Source: Coprinellus micaceus
Taxonomy: Eukaryota > Basidiomycota > Agaricomycetes > Agaricales > Psathyrellaceae
DNA length: 64,000 nt
Reading direction: 5' to 3'
Assembly: GCA_951394405.1 (NCBI GenBank)
Contig: OX596343.1
Coordinates: 248,001-312,000, forward strand
The notes under the pieces were generated by a model. It did not search any database and had not been told where the DNA came from. It saw nothing but the letters and a program-made list of their open reading frames with translations. How positions within the stretch are numbered: the stretch's first letter is position 1; the number at the start of each line of letters is the position of its first letter. Shown in pieces: positions 1 to 10,877 of the stretch. The position numbers and the translations under genes were made by a program.

Positions 1-398
1 ATCGGTCAATGCTACCCTCTGATTTGAATCAAACCAGTGAGGCGTCACCCCGAGCCACCTTGAGATACCTGCTCTCGCGATATCACCGAAAGATCCCACC
101 ATCACATAGCAATCTACTTTAACAGGCTTTCGTAGGCGTTCGTGTGAATGGACTATTGGTGCGAGGCCTCACATGCTTGCCTCTCGAAGACCGCACCACG
201 GCCGGCGGAGAAGCTGCGCATGTTTAGCATCAGCTTCTCTTCATAGTCTGGGTTCAGAGCTGTAAAGCATTCATCTTCATAGTTCATTCCGTGGTCAGGT
301 CATACCATTTTTGGAATGGCCGTAATTCGACGAGGCAATCTTCTCAGTACTATTTAATGTGACGGCTCAATTGGGTACTACACCCATCCCCATCCTCC
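1..398. other. Left edge, no gene seen
   Basis: No open frame with splice signals or recognisable product was found. It presumably includes the upstream region of the small gene that starts at 399 or 411. Confidence 0.5.
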
Positions 399-1003
399 AT
401 GACTGTTACCATGTCTGCCGGCCCTGTTTCTGGCGCCTATCGAATCTACGGCTTGAACCACACTGTCCAGCTGGGGTCAGTCTTCACCACACCAGGACCC
501 CCTCCGATTGACAATCTCTGGCCCATTGAGGGCCACCTGGAAGATGCGTACGGCCTTGCATATGTATGTCTTGCTCTCTTTCCATCGGCAGCGTGATATT
601 GACATCTGCCCGTAGTTCCATCTCACAAGGCTGAACAACGGGAAGTATCATATCTCCCTTGCAAGTGCCCCTGTCGTCAGCAGTAACAGCGTGCTCTGGG
701 CCAATACCTCTGGAGGCGGTCCTTTGATTGAATGGACCATCGAAAGTACCCCTCAGCACGGCAAAACAGCGCATCTGTTCGTCAATTCTGTATCATTTGG
801 TTGTGATTTGCCCACTAACTTTGAGTATCAGAATCAGCGGTCCGACTAACGACCCTGGTGGAAACTTCACCCGTGGCTGGTGGACCTCCTTTACTCCTTC
901 GACCAGACCTCAGACTTTCCTTGATGGCCTTCTCGTCTCCACTCCCTCTATTCCGCCCTATTACCCCTCGTCTAAAATCTTCGACATCGACGAGTTAGAT
1001 TAG
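399..1003 (+). CDS. Small unclassified protein, 165 aa, three exons
   Basis: Proposed exons are 399-563, 616-776 and 832-1003. Introns are GTATGT...CGTAG and GTTCGT...ATCAG, the second with an ACTAAC branch-like site; phases agree and the frame closes at TAG. A second ATG at 411 could be the real start (161 aa). The product begins with MSAGPVSGAYRIYG, then has a segment FHLTRLNNGKYHISL and a Trp-rich stretch NFTRGWWTSF. There is no signal peptide or membrane segment. The short Gly/Tyr/Ile strand pattern at the N-terminus is reminiscent of fungal beta-trefoil lectins and I66-type protease inhibitors, but the resemblance is weak and I do not assign a function. An alternative acceptor at 837 would drop two residues. 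Confidence 0.5.
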
Positions 1004-1185
1004 CATTTTATAACGTGGGCTGTACCAAACTATCCAATTTCATGAACAACCCAAGCGAGCAAGCCTCGCCGGGACAAAGACATTTTTGGGCGCTTATTCG
1101 TGGTGAGCCGCGTGGTGGCTGTGTTTGCGGCACCGAGCATCGTTTCGTGGACTCGGATGCTGTACTGGACTGACTCGCAACCATC

Positions 1186-3348
1186 ATGCCCCCTGGGTCT
1201 CCAGCGACGCGTCCGGGTCCTCCCCATGGTCGACCGTCGAAGGCCAATGGGCAGCTAGCCGGCAGGTCCATCAGCACCGATCTCAGCGCCCATCCTCGGA
1301 CGAACCCCATCGCTGCACTCAACACCCTACTTAAGTTGTTGTCGAGCCTTTCGACGCGGATTGGACGATGCCAGTACAAGCTCACTCCCGCAGAGCACGC
1401 ACTGTCCCTCCATTTGGTCTCCGTTCTCGACCCGTACGTGTACCAGGGGGCAAAGACCCTTTCCAACGCGGTTAACGCACAGGTCAAACCAACTGTTGTT
1501 GGCCTGGTGTTTCAACCCACTGAAATACTGGACAAAATCATGGCGTACCTCGACTCCAGGCGGGATCTGCTCAACGTCGCGTTGTGTTGCAAGCATTTGC
1601 ACGACGTGGTATTCCCTCGTCACTTTGAATACCGCGTCATTCGGTGCAAGGTGTCCTCCCTCAGCGTCTGGAACCACCTCGTCACGAATCAGGGTCTCGC
1701 CAGAAACGTCAGAAGGCTCGAAATCATCGACGAGCGCAGTTCTGCGACGGTGATTCCCAAAGCTGGTGGTGGGGGTTTGGTCGTGCCCAGGGGTATCGTC
1801 AAACGCGACACGGACCTGGAGTCTACTGACGACGAGTTGGTGATGCATAGGAAGCAGGAGCGATATCTCTGTCGTGCTCTCGAGGAGATGAAAGGTCTCA
1901 GAGAGATCAAGTGGACATGCAATCACTCCCCTATATCCATCGACCACGTATGGCCAGCGTTGCTGATGCGCTCCCGAACGCTGGATACCTTCGACATCTC
2001 CGACAATCTCCTTTTCATGCCGAAGAGGGTCGAAACCGATGGTGGCGAAACTGGAAATGATACTGAGGGTGACCTCAGTGGTGAAGCTAGTATTCCCTCC
2101 GTAAGGCCTTCGTCCACTTCGTTCTGCCTTCGACTGAATTCTGCGAAGATGACTTCCCTCAAGAAAATTGCGTTCCGCGCGACTCGGCACAACTATGGCG
2201 GCTCGCGTCAACCCGACATCTCTCGTATCAGTGGGATGCTGTCGAGGTCTCCCGATCTACAGGTTTGTCATCGTGCCACTGTTCAACCGGCGTCGGGCTG
2301 ATCGTCCTTCTCTTTGAAGAGCCTAAGTATCTCCTTCGCCCGCCTACGGTCCCAATCTGGCGCCCTTCCTCATCTTGACGATGTCTTCGACAACCGCTGG
2401 GCACAGCTGCGGAGCTTGACGCTCGTCGGGCTCCGTACGACATCAGCATCGTCACTGGCGCACCTGCTCGCCGAGCACCCACAACTGGAGAGCCTTCATT
2501 TAGAGGTTTCTGGAGCTCATAGCTTAGTTCTCCGTCCGGGCTCGCTCCCCAACCTTAAAGAGGTGTATGGTACCAAAGATGTTGTCTCTTCAATTCTGGA
2601 AACTCCCACAGGGGGTGTTCGACCATTGGAGGCAGTCAGGGGCTTCAAACTATCAGGTGTCCATGCGGCCGTCGATGGGAAGCACGCCGACGCGGCTCTC
2701 TTCCACACCCTTAGGCGATACTCGCTGACTCTCAAGTGCGTCGAACTCGCCGGATGGAACGATATGGACGACATTCGCAAACTATCCAGCGCACTACCCA
2801 ACATTTCTCACCTCGATGTTGGCAAACGCCTGAGTTCCAACGCGCACGGGCGTGGAGCCGCCCAGGCAGGCCCTGTCACTAACTTCGAAGAATGGCTGGA
2901 AGTCTTGGATACGCTCCCAGAACTTCGGGCTTTACACGGTATCAAATTCTTCTACGAAATCTCCAGCATTAATCTCCTCCCCCCTGCTCCCAACAGCACC
3001 AACCTCTCCTCTCCATCGGTCTCGGCATCCACCACCCATATCCCAGCTGGTACTCTCCATGCCAGCTTTGGAGTGGATGCGGCGGTTGCTGCGAAGACGC
3101 ACAGTCAGATGTCGCTCATGGATCGATCAAGGATTAAGAAAAACGACTGGACTGCCAGCATGCTGGTGTGGCGTTGCCCGAAGTTGCGTAGGGTGGACCA
3201 TTGGGATGACGGAACGTCAAGGGTTATCGCCCTCACTCGTGGGCCGGCCGCTCTTTCAATTGGGGACTTCGGGCCGGACGGTGTCGAGGTTGCACCGAAG
3301 GAGAGCAACAAGGTTAGGTGGGAAGTCAGGAGGCTGAAAGTAGCGTGA
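1186..3348 (+). CDS. F-box domain protein, 701 aa
   Basis: Exons are 1186-2262 and 2320-3348. The 57 nt intron joins CAG to AGC in phase 0. Residues about 103-150 form an F-box: FQPTEILDKIMAYL, a short linker, LLNVALCCKHLHDVVFP, then a basic/aromatic tail. This is the usual fungal F-box followed by 'hFPxhFEYRVI'. The rest alternates short leucine-rich segments (LRSLTLVGLRT, LAEHPQLESLHLEV) like degenerate LRRs. F-box proteins recruit substrates to the SCF (Skp1-Cullin-F-box) ubiquitin ligase; the substrate here is unknown. The ATG at 1186 lies in good context (CATCATGCC). Such proteins are heavily expanded in Agaricomycetes, so no specific ortholog can be named. Confidence 0.82.
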
Positions 3349-3530
3349 TCGGACCCCTTCCCCCCATCCATTGGGATACGCCTCTTTCCTATTCTTTGAT
3401 TTATCTTGAGTTCCCCCCCAATTCCCCCCTGTCTTTCGCCATCTCCCCTCCATTCTATTCAGGCGATTTGTATCCTAACAATTAGAACACGTACATACAA
3501 TATATACAAGGAACACAATGTCGAAATCAA

Positions 3531-4500
3531 TCACGACGAATTTCCGAACTCATGCTTGAACCTCCCGGCCCACTGTCTAAATGTCTCCTCGCCAACCAGC
3601 GTATTGGGAAGCCCCACCAAACGCTCCTGCGACCCACCGTCGACCATTGCCTCTGCCATCACCACAAACTGGGCGAACTCCTTGGTCCAGCCAAGGCCGG
3701 GTAGCGAAGCATAATAATCGACCATCTCTTCTGGAGAAACCACGTTGTGGGTGATCCTCCGACCAAGGACGTCGCTTAGTATCTCGGCTACCTGCGAGCC
3801 GGTAAATGAGAAGAAAGAATTGTGCGAACAGCAGACAAACAGACCTGGTCCATGGTGACAAGCTCGGGGCCAAGAACGCGCTGCTCGGTGTGGTCGTTCT
3901 TATCGCTGAGAAGTGCCTTTGCGGCAAAGCGTCCAATGTCGAGGACTGAGATCATCGGGATCTTCGCGTTGGGGGTATCGGCCTTGAATTCACTCTTCTC
4001 GCGAATACTCCCAGAATACATGAGAATGAAGTTGTCTTAGAAAGGGATTGTTATCTAAAGCCTCGAGGGATAGAGTTGGGAAACGAACCCATGAACATCG
4101 TCGGCTGAAGGACGAAGTGATCCAGCTTCTTCTCTTCAAGGTGCCGATGAACCTTTGCGACCCCATAGTCGCCAGCCTTGTCCACCATGCTTCCACTGAG
4201 AAGCACAAATCGGCTAACGCCATGAGCGACTGCGATATCGATGAACGAAATGATGTTTTCGCAAATCTGAACCACGCCGACTCCCAGAGGGGCGAGGAGA
4301 TAGACACCTTGGTAGGTCTTCCCATTGGCGAAAGGTGCATTCAAAGTTGAAGCGTCCAGCCAATCGAGCTTGACGGTGTCGAATCCGTCGAGGGTAGTCG
4401 CACTACGAGAACCGATTGTCACTTGCTTCCCAGCATCCTTCAGATGCCCAGCGACCACGAGACCAGTCTGGCTCTTGCCCCCAGTGACGAGGAACGACAT
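3531..4500 (-). CDS. NmrA-like NAD(P)-binding oxidoreductase, copy A, 287 aa
   Basis: Exons on the minus strand are 4500-4089, 4035-3845 and 3791-3531; phases 1 and 0 match exactly (864 nt). The N-terminus MSFLVTGGKSQTG is a Rossmann dinucleotide-binding loop (TGGxxxxG) right after the first beta strand. It is followed by GSRSATT (probable cofactor-phosphate contact) and VSRFVLLSGSMV. The family includes NmrA redox sensors and fungal short reductases of the festuclavine/agroclavine dehydrogenase (EasG/FgaFS) type, which have the same length and N-terminal motif. The substrate cannot be inferred. It lies 607 bp from a paralog with the same intron positions (5108-6085, same strand), so the pair arose by tandem duplication. 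No other secondary-metabolite genes are nearby, so a biosynthetic cluster is not supported. Confidence 0.85.
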
Positions 4501-5107
4501 TTGTGCAGAGGATTGGGGTGACGGACTGAAGAGCGGGGACGTTGGTGGGGGGCGGGGGTTGGGGGTTCTACCCAAAATTTCAATCCTTTAAATACTGTTC
4601 CGCAGCAAGTCGTTTGAACACAGAAACATGGAAAGGATCTTGGAAATGTACGCCTCTGGGGCGTATATGTCTGTCTGGTTAGTCAGTCGCTGACATGGTG
4701 GTCGCAGGGAGAGTAGTTTGATCATGGTACTGCGTGTTGCGGCTTACGCTGGGCCGCGTATTGCAGCGGCACACAACGTAGGAGGCTGGAGCCACTCAGG
4801 ATCCGACGCCGCGATACCCACTGCTCAGAGATTTTTGGCGGTTATCGGTGTAGTGTCTAGTATATTGAATATGCCGGAGGAACGCGTAGCCCGCATGCGG
4901 AAGTGAAAGTCGCAGGCGGCAACGGGCTTCTTTGCCGGCGGGGTACGTAGCCCCTTCCAGAGGCGGCGAGGATAGCACGACAAATTATTACAGTTGCCTC
5001 ATAGGAATTACACACCTAGGAATCTAGAGAGAACAATGGGTTGATTTATCTCAGCTATGATAGGGGGCATGATTGACGACACCGATAGGACGGCTTCTGG
5101 AAATGCT
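4501..5107. other. Spacer between tandem oxidoreductase genes
   Basis: It holds the promoter of copy A and the 3' flank of copy B (both minus strand). No further gene or repeat was recognised. Confidence 0.5.
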
Positions 5108-6085
5108 TCAAGCGGTAGATAGCGCGGGAGCAAGCTTCGCCTTGAACCTCTCGGCCCACTCCCTCACCGTTTCCTCCCCGATGGCATTCTCCGGCTTACC
5201 CCACCACTGCTCCTCAGAGCCGGCATCGCAAGCCAGTTCAGCCCCAACAAGGAACTGCGCGTAGTCCGTCGGCCAACCGAATAGTGAAATGTAGTGTTGG
5301 GTCATTTCCTCAGGTGTGACGGCCTTGTGAGTAATTTTACGACCCAAGACCTCAGACAAGATTCGCGCAGCCTAGAGGGCGGGGTGTCGGAAACGGTTTG
5401 TTTTGACCGGGGGGGACGTACGAACCTGATCGTAGGTGATGAGCTCTGGCCCAATAATACGTTGCTCAGTAAGGTCATTCCTCTCCGCGAGGAAGACCTT
5501 GACAGCGAGCTTGGCAATATCTTCGACAGAGATGAAGGGCATCTTGGCGCTCGGCATCACAGTTAAGAGCTCGTCGCGTTCACGAATGTCCTTGCCATAG
5601 AACTCGTAGAAGTTATCTGGGGAGTCAGCGTGGGATGAGAACATGTTCGCCAGCAAACATGATTAAGGAAGCGTACCGATAAACCAAGTCGGTCTGAGAG
5701 CGAAGTAATCGAGCTCCTTCTCTTCAAGGTACCTCCAGACTGTTGAGATGCCGAATCCTTGGGCCTCCTTCACGACTGCGCTACCGCTAAGAAGCAAGAA
5801 TCGCTGGACACCATGGGTGACTGCGTTGTCGATGAATGCTTTGATGTTTTCCGAGGGATCGACGTATCCGGGGGGAAGGAGAATATAGACCCCTCGAATG
5901 GGCTCTCCAGAGTTGAACGGGTTGTCGAGTGTTGATGAGTCCATCCAATCGAGCTTGACAGAGTCAAATCCTTCAGGGACGCGACCTGAGCGAGAGGCTA
6001 TGATGACCTTCTGACCAGCCTCCTTGAGTTGGTGCGCGATAACGCTTCCAACTTGGCTGGCACCACCGGTGATGAGGAAGGACAT
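5108..6085 (-). CDS. NmrA-like NAD(P)-binding oxidoreductase, copy B, 287 aa
   Basis: Exons are 6085-5677, 5616-5426 and 5371-5108 (864 nt). This is the same total length and the same intron positions as copy A; the middle exon is 191 nt in both. The N-terminus MSFLITGGASQVGSVIA carries the TGGxxxxG nucleotide-binding loop. VQRFLLLSGSAVV and LDYFALRPTWFID align with copy A, as does the C-terminal block GEETVREWAERFK. The likely role is an NAD(P)H-dependent reductase or redox sensor of the NmrA/EasG-like group, cytosolic (no signal peptide or membrane helix). The two copies differ at many residues, so the duplication is not very recent and both look intact. Specific chemistry is unknown. Confidence 0.86.
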
Positions 6086-7807
6086 TGGAAGACTTTGTGA
6101 AGTAGTGTGAAGTTGAATTGAGGATCAGAGTTCGTTGGGGTGGATTGTCACCTGGGGCAGCCTTTTAAGCCGGTTCACAGAGGACGTGGAATTCCACAAG
6201 GAAGCTGAGCTTACTTGTAGCTTCGGTGAAAATGCGTGCCAATTACAAACATTTCGGAAGCGTCCGAGTGGGATAGGGGGGATGTGCGAGCCCCTTTGTC
6301 GACCCTTCTCAGATTTTGAATCACTTGTAGATCATGCGACAAAGAGCTTAGCGCTGGTACGGGCACCCCGGAATCAAGAGTCCCTGTTCATAGCGAATGT
6401 CAGCACCGTTCCACACGGAAATGGCGAGCGTTTCTAACCCCAGATGTGAAGGACACGTCACGGAGGAGAAAGTGCCCGCCAGGGAGATGGACGGGACAGG
6501 TGATAATGACTGATCACGGAACGAGATGAGGGTTCAAGACAAAACGCGCTGACCTTGTCGGAGGCCTTGCAACCGCGCCAACGGTTCGATTCGCGTTCAA
6601 ACTCCGCCCAGCGTGTTTCGCTCAACGCCACTCAAGCGTCTCGGATCCTGCGTGGTAAGCGCCAATGCCAAGATGTAATTGTCGGGTAGCAACGGCAAGT
6701 CGATCTGTCTAATCTATATATAACGCAAATCAGCACAGTAGAGAAGGTCCTGTCATCTGAACCGTGAATAAATCGGTCGTCGAGTGGCAAGGGGTTTGTT
6801 GGATCCTCGAGGTGGACAGAAGTAGTATGGCACGGAGAATATGGATCAGGAAAATGTCGGATGTCGGGAGGCATCCTATCTGCTAGCGTCGAGGAAGGCG
6901 ATCAAAGAGGGGTCAGTCATGCCGACGGTCATTGGCGGGCAACACGCGAGTACGACAGCGTCTCTTTGTGATTTGAAGGGCAATTCTTTGGTCGACTCTT
7001 CGGATGAGGCTTTCGGCAGTGGAGCTGGGGATACCAACCTCCGAGCCTAAAGGGCTGGACTGAAATGCAAGCACTCTGAAGTTATGAACCGAGCACCGGG
7101 TAGAATGAAGGAGGTGCGCCGCGCAGAAGCTGTATTTGGGGCCCACCTGCCGGTCCCCTGAGTCCTCGATTGCTTTGTTCAGCAACCGCGAAAACGAGGG
7201 CAAGAGAGATCGCGAATGAGGAACTACCTCCCACGGCCATTGTCGCGTTACTCACAGTCTCATGTCGCAAGATTCCTCGAGTCCGGGATCTTTCAATGAT
7301 CGACCAGGGCATGCGCAAGAGATGTATTGGGCTCTTCAAGCTTAACATGCCATATACCTGTCGTTGATGCGACACTTCATGGCGGCTGAATATATATGAC
7401 CAAGGGAGCTCTCTATCGGGGCAATAATAGGGAGTGCGAGGGATGAGCTCAAGGTTGTAGCCTCTGGACTTTCATCTCGCGCCGACCCGTTAAGACAAAG
7501 GCTGAAGGCTGAAGGGGCTACTTCGCGTCCGAGTTGCCTCTTTATCCCTTCAGAGGTCTCCAACTGGATACCACGATCGCCTTGAAAGGGTTCGAGGCTC
7601 GGATCCAACAATGTGCGCACGTGATCGATCGCGGATCACTGGCACAAAAATTTAGGCGCCCGTTGCTGTGACAGAGATTCCTCGTGTCCCGGAGCCACTA
7701 CATGACCTGGAATCGAAGTAAATGGCTGCTTTAAGTGTCTCTAGGGGTAACCGAACTTGTTTGCTGCCCAGCCGAGTTGAATAGACACGACGAGAGATCG
7801 AAGCATA
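6086..7807. other. 1.7 kb intergenic, nothing recognised
   Basis: Only short overlapping frames without splice-consistent extension are present. It includes the promoter of oxidoreductase copy B. No repeats with clear ends were seen. Confidence 0.5.
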
Positions 7808-7909
7808 GCCCGCCTAGCTCAATCGGATAGAGCGTCAGACTCTTATCCCTCTGTTCACTAGGCGGAATTTGATATCTGAAGGCTGCGAGTTCGACCCTCG
7901 CGGTGGGCT
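7808..7909 (+). tRNA. trnK-CUU: tRNA-Lys(CTT) with 28 nt intron
   Basis: The acceptor stem GCCCGCC (7808-7814) pairs with GGTGGGC (7902-7908) with one G-U. The D stem is GCTC/GAGC. The anticodon stem TCAGA (7835-7839) pairs with TCTGA (7875-7879). The anticodon CTT is at 7842-7844, and the T arm is GCGAG-TTCGACC-CTCGC. A 28 nt intron (7846-7873) sits at the canonical position one base 3' of the anticodon, as expected for a nuclear tRNA processed by the tRNA splicing endonuclease. The gene lies only about 60 bp from an inverted-repeat element starting near 7970. Confidence 0.93.
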
Positions 7910-7969
7910 AATGACCTTTTTGGCTTCACATTCCATCGTCCAGACTCGGGGTACACCACCTTGAATGTA

Positions 7970-8463
7970 AGGCTCCAACTCTATCCTATCCGATACCCTA
8001 TCTATATCCCTATCCCTATTTTGCCGTTGGAGGAAAGTATCGGATAGTGTATATATAGGGTATCGGGTTGGGATAGGGTTCTCCAGCTTCGAGCCCGATT
8101 TCCCCCATTTTTGAGCCCATTCTGCTGCCCAGAAACCATCCCCCTCCTCATCTGTGGCTGTAGACTGTCCCTTACGCAACCAAAGTGGTATTTTCCTCCC
8201 CTGTACTCACCCTGATCACGACATGGTGGTGCCAAATCCTTTCAGGCCCCGCATTCAGGCCGCTCTCTGGCTCTGGCGAGGCTAGTGGATCACAGTTTTT
8301 CACGAGATCATGGCACTGGTCTCATAGTTGATCTCGTAGGAAGAAAGTGGAGTTTCTTATGCAAAGTAATCTGGTTACTAACTGAAATTTTCCGCTCGAG
8401 GACAACCCTATCCCTATCCCTATGCAGCCTTGAGTGAATAGGGATAGGATAGGGTTGGAGCCT
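7970..8463. mobile_element. MITE-like element with TA flanks, ~494 bp
   Basis: The left terminus 7970-7991 (AGGCTCCAACTCTATCC...) is repeated inverted at 8442-8463 with one mismatch over about 22 nt. Each end is flanked by TA (7968-7969 and 8464-8465), the target duplication of the Tc1/mariner superfamily. Inside are nested AT-rich inverted segments built from CCCTAT/ATAGGG words (about 7987-8015 against 8041-8080) that would fold into a long hairpin. No transposase frame is present, so it would be non-autonomous. Assignment to mariner rests only on the TA flanks. Confidence 0.7.
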
Positions 8464-8466
8464 TAC

Positions 8467-9137
8467 TTAAATGTTCATTTGACATTAATTCTTTTGAACT
8501 TCCCCCAAACTTCCTCGACGTAAGCCATCTTACGAGGGCCACGAACGCTCGATGTACGAAATTCCTTGCTAAATGGCCCTAGCAGACTGTGACTTTGGAC
8601 ACACTCTTGAGGAACAATCGTGGACCTCCGTTCCCGACCCCCTGGTAAGGTTATTAGATAGATAGTGCGTTCTCTGTCGAGTATTCCCTAGGTATCATGG
8701 GTTGCTTGTGACACCACGTCCCCTCATCTGATCAAAGCAACGTCCGATAGGGCGTAATGGGTAACATTCTCGTCTCTCGCGCGATTGCCCGGGATTCAAT
8801 TGATTCCCTCTATCGGAACTTTTGGTCTTACCCGTGGCATAGAGCACATTTTTAGTATTACACTCGCCGAGAGTCGAGACTCGACGCTCAGATACAGACT
8901 TCGCTTTCCGTCTTCACATTCCACGCGATCACGAGAGCCATCGACGTTCCTCTCAAGTTGACATCACCACTTGAGGCCCGTTTTTGAAGCCCTGATAAGG
9001 CACTTGACGAGACAAAGATTCTCCTGCCGTGACCTCCGTACTTTATAGGGCTCAACGCGTACCTCGTGCGACTCGATTGCGAATGCGAAGATGGTGATGG
9101 ACCGTGCCTCCTATATTCTCCGATTCTATACTACATA
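8467..9137. other. Intergenic, nothing recognised
   Basis: This is the 3' flank of the minus-strand F-box gene plus unassigned sequence. No gene, tRNA or repeat ends were recognised. Confidence 0.5.
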
Positions 9138-10750
9138 TCAGTCCAATTGTACAATGGGATATTCCTTGATGCGAACTGGGGTATCCAACTTCAAGACAAT
9201 GCCCCGAGCTTTTGCTAACTTCTTTACTTCACCAAAGTGCCGGCGAAGCACCTGGTCCTTGAACATCATGAGAAGGACCTTCGGGTCTTGGTCTTCGGTG
9301 AGCAGACTGGCGCCAATAGTCACGGTTAGGGACTTCAGCTTCTCGCAAGGATACGTCGACGCTTGAGAGCGCTTGAGCGTGTTGTATAGTGCTCCCCATC
9401 CATCGCCGAAGCACGGGATATTGAAATGGAGCATTTCTTCGCGGGATATCCATATCGCAATTGTAAGGTCCTCCAGTGCAACCAGTTGCTTCAGAGCGTG
9501 GCCGTCCCCACGCAGTAGACCATGGTAGGGATCCAGGATGTGTGGTGCACCGAACTGGTCAAAGATGGAAATTGAATAGGACAGACGTCGAAGGGTGGAA
9601 AAAGAGGCTGGGTGAAGACTCGCGAGGGGGCACTCCAAGCGATTCGAGATTGGGCCGGTGCCATCGGACACCGGACGAACGCTGTAAAGGTGAAGCTCTT
9701 CAAGGCGCTCCGTCCTTGACAACAGGACTTGGCAGACGTCGATCGACTGCTGTGGAATGGATGTGGCGGTGAGGCGATTTTCGGAAACTGGAACTTCGAG
9801 TGCGCGAAGTTGGCAAAATTTGACTGCCATCCTTTTCTCCAGTCGATCGAAGTTGGCGTTAGTGAAGAACTCCTCCAGGAGAAGGAAGGTGTCGAGGCCA
9901 TGAAGTTTGAGTTCCTTGATATAGATGGGCTCGGGAAATATGTCATCCTCTTCAATTTCTTCATCTTCATCTTCATCTTCATCGTCCCCATCTCCTTTTG
10001 CCCAGCTTGGGTGGAGGAAGGCAAATCTGCCGCCAATTAGCAAAAATGAGGGGTCATTCAAACTCAATCGACGTACTCCTTGAGTTCGTCCATATGGAAG
10101 CATGTCGAGTCATGGAGTTCAACGATTTGAAGCTCAACGCATCGCTCGAGTGTGTCGATGGGGAGCTCGAGGCTTCGCAAGACCAACTTCCTTAGCTGAG
10201 GCTGCCGTACGAGCGAGAGGACTGCATGCGCGTGCTGACTTTGCTCAAAGTGCGTCCCAGATAGAGACCAGCCGAAGAAGTCCGTAAATCCCCGCTGCAA
10301 TTTGTCCTCCACTTGAAGCTCGAGGTCGGTGATGTGGTGGAATCTCATCAAGGCGTCTTCCACGGATTTGGTCAGGGTTCCCTCGTTCGCGAATCTGTAC
10401 GTGAGCTGGCGGACGTAGTCGGCTAGGTGCGGGCGATCCTGTAGGAGCTTGGCGAAGCGTAGCGTATGATCAGGTCCTTCTATGAGTTCACTGGTAGATT
10501 TTGCGAACTTCGCTGGTTGCAAGACAATTTCTTGAAAGAGTCGCCTCTGGCACGGTGAGACAAAGATTTTGCCAATGAGGCAGCAGGATTTGAGAGATGC
10601 CCTCGCCGCCTCCGGATCTTGTTCATAAAGATCTTCCACGATGAGGCCCGCGATTTCAGTTGGTATCCTTGACGCCATCGGTCGGTGAACCGCACTTTGC
10701 GGAGCGGATGGTGGGGTTGGGAGCAAGGGCGCTTCGGGTTCTACCGGCAT
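9138..10750 (-). CDS. F-box protein with acidic stretch, 520 aa
   Basis: Exons are 10750-10077 and 10026-9138. The 50 nt intron (GTACGT...GCTAAT...GGCAG) is in phase 2, giving 1563 nt. The F-box-like region is near residues 26-75: SRIPTEIAGLIVEDLY then LKSCCLIGKIFVSPCQRRLF, the usual 'L..CsLv.k.f..pcQr.LF' form of Agaricomycete F-box proteins. Just after the splice junction is an acidic run (DGDDEDEDEDEE) encoded by a TCATCT-rich tract at about 9955-9990. The remainder has degenerate leucine-rich segments. The likely role is an SCF ubiquitin-ligase adaptor with unknown target. It is divergent from a related F-box gene whose start lies 127 bp away, so the two probably share a promoter. Confidence 0.83.
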
Positions 10751-10877
10751 TCACCTCCGTCTGACGTCACTCTAGTGTTGCCGATCCAAGATATTTTTGG
10801 GCTTGATTTGGGAGACAAAAACCTTATCCAACTACGTTAGCTTCTCTAGCCACCACTCACCTCGGGACAGTGCTGAG
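10751..10877. promoter_or_regulatory. Divergent promoter between two F-box genes
   Basis: Only 127 bp separate the start codons of the minus gene (10750) and the plus gene (10878), so both promoters must overlap here. No specific factor site was recognised. Confidence 0.5.

Noticed and set aside
399..1003. Assignment as a ricin-type lectin or I66 protease inhibitor
   Set aside because: Only a short N-terminal resemblance; no QxW motifs or other diagnostic residues could be seen.
3531..6085. Ergot-alkaloid-type biosynthetic cluster
   Set aside because: Two NmrA/EasG-like reductases alone, with no prenyltransferase, P450 or other tailoring genes within the window.
7980..8465. Telomere-like CCCTAT runs
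   Set aside because: The words are imperfect, occur in both orientations, and belong to the inverted-repeat element; they are not a telomeric TTAGGG-type array.
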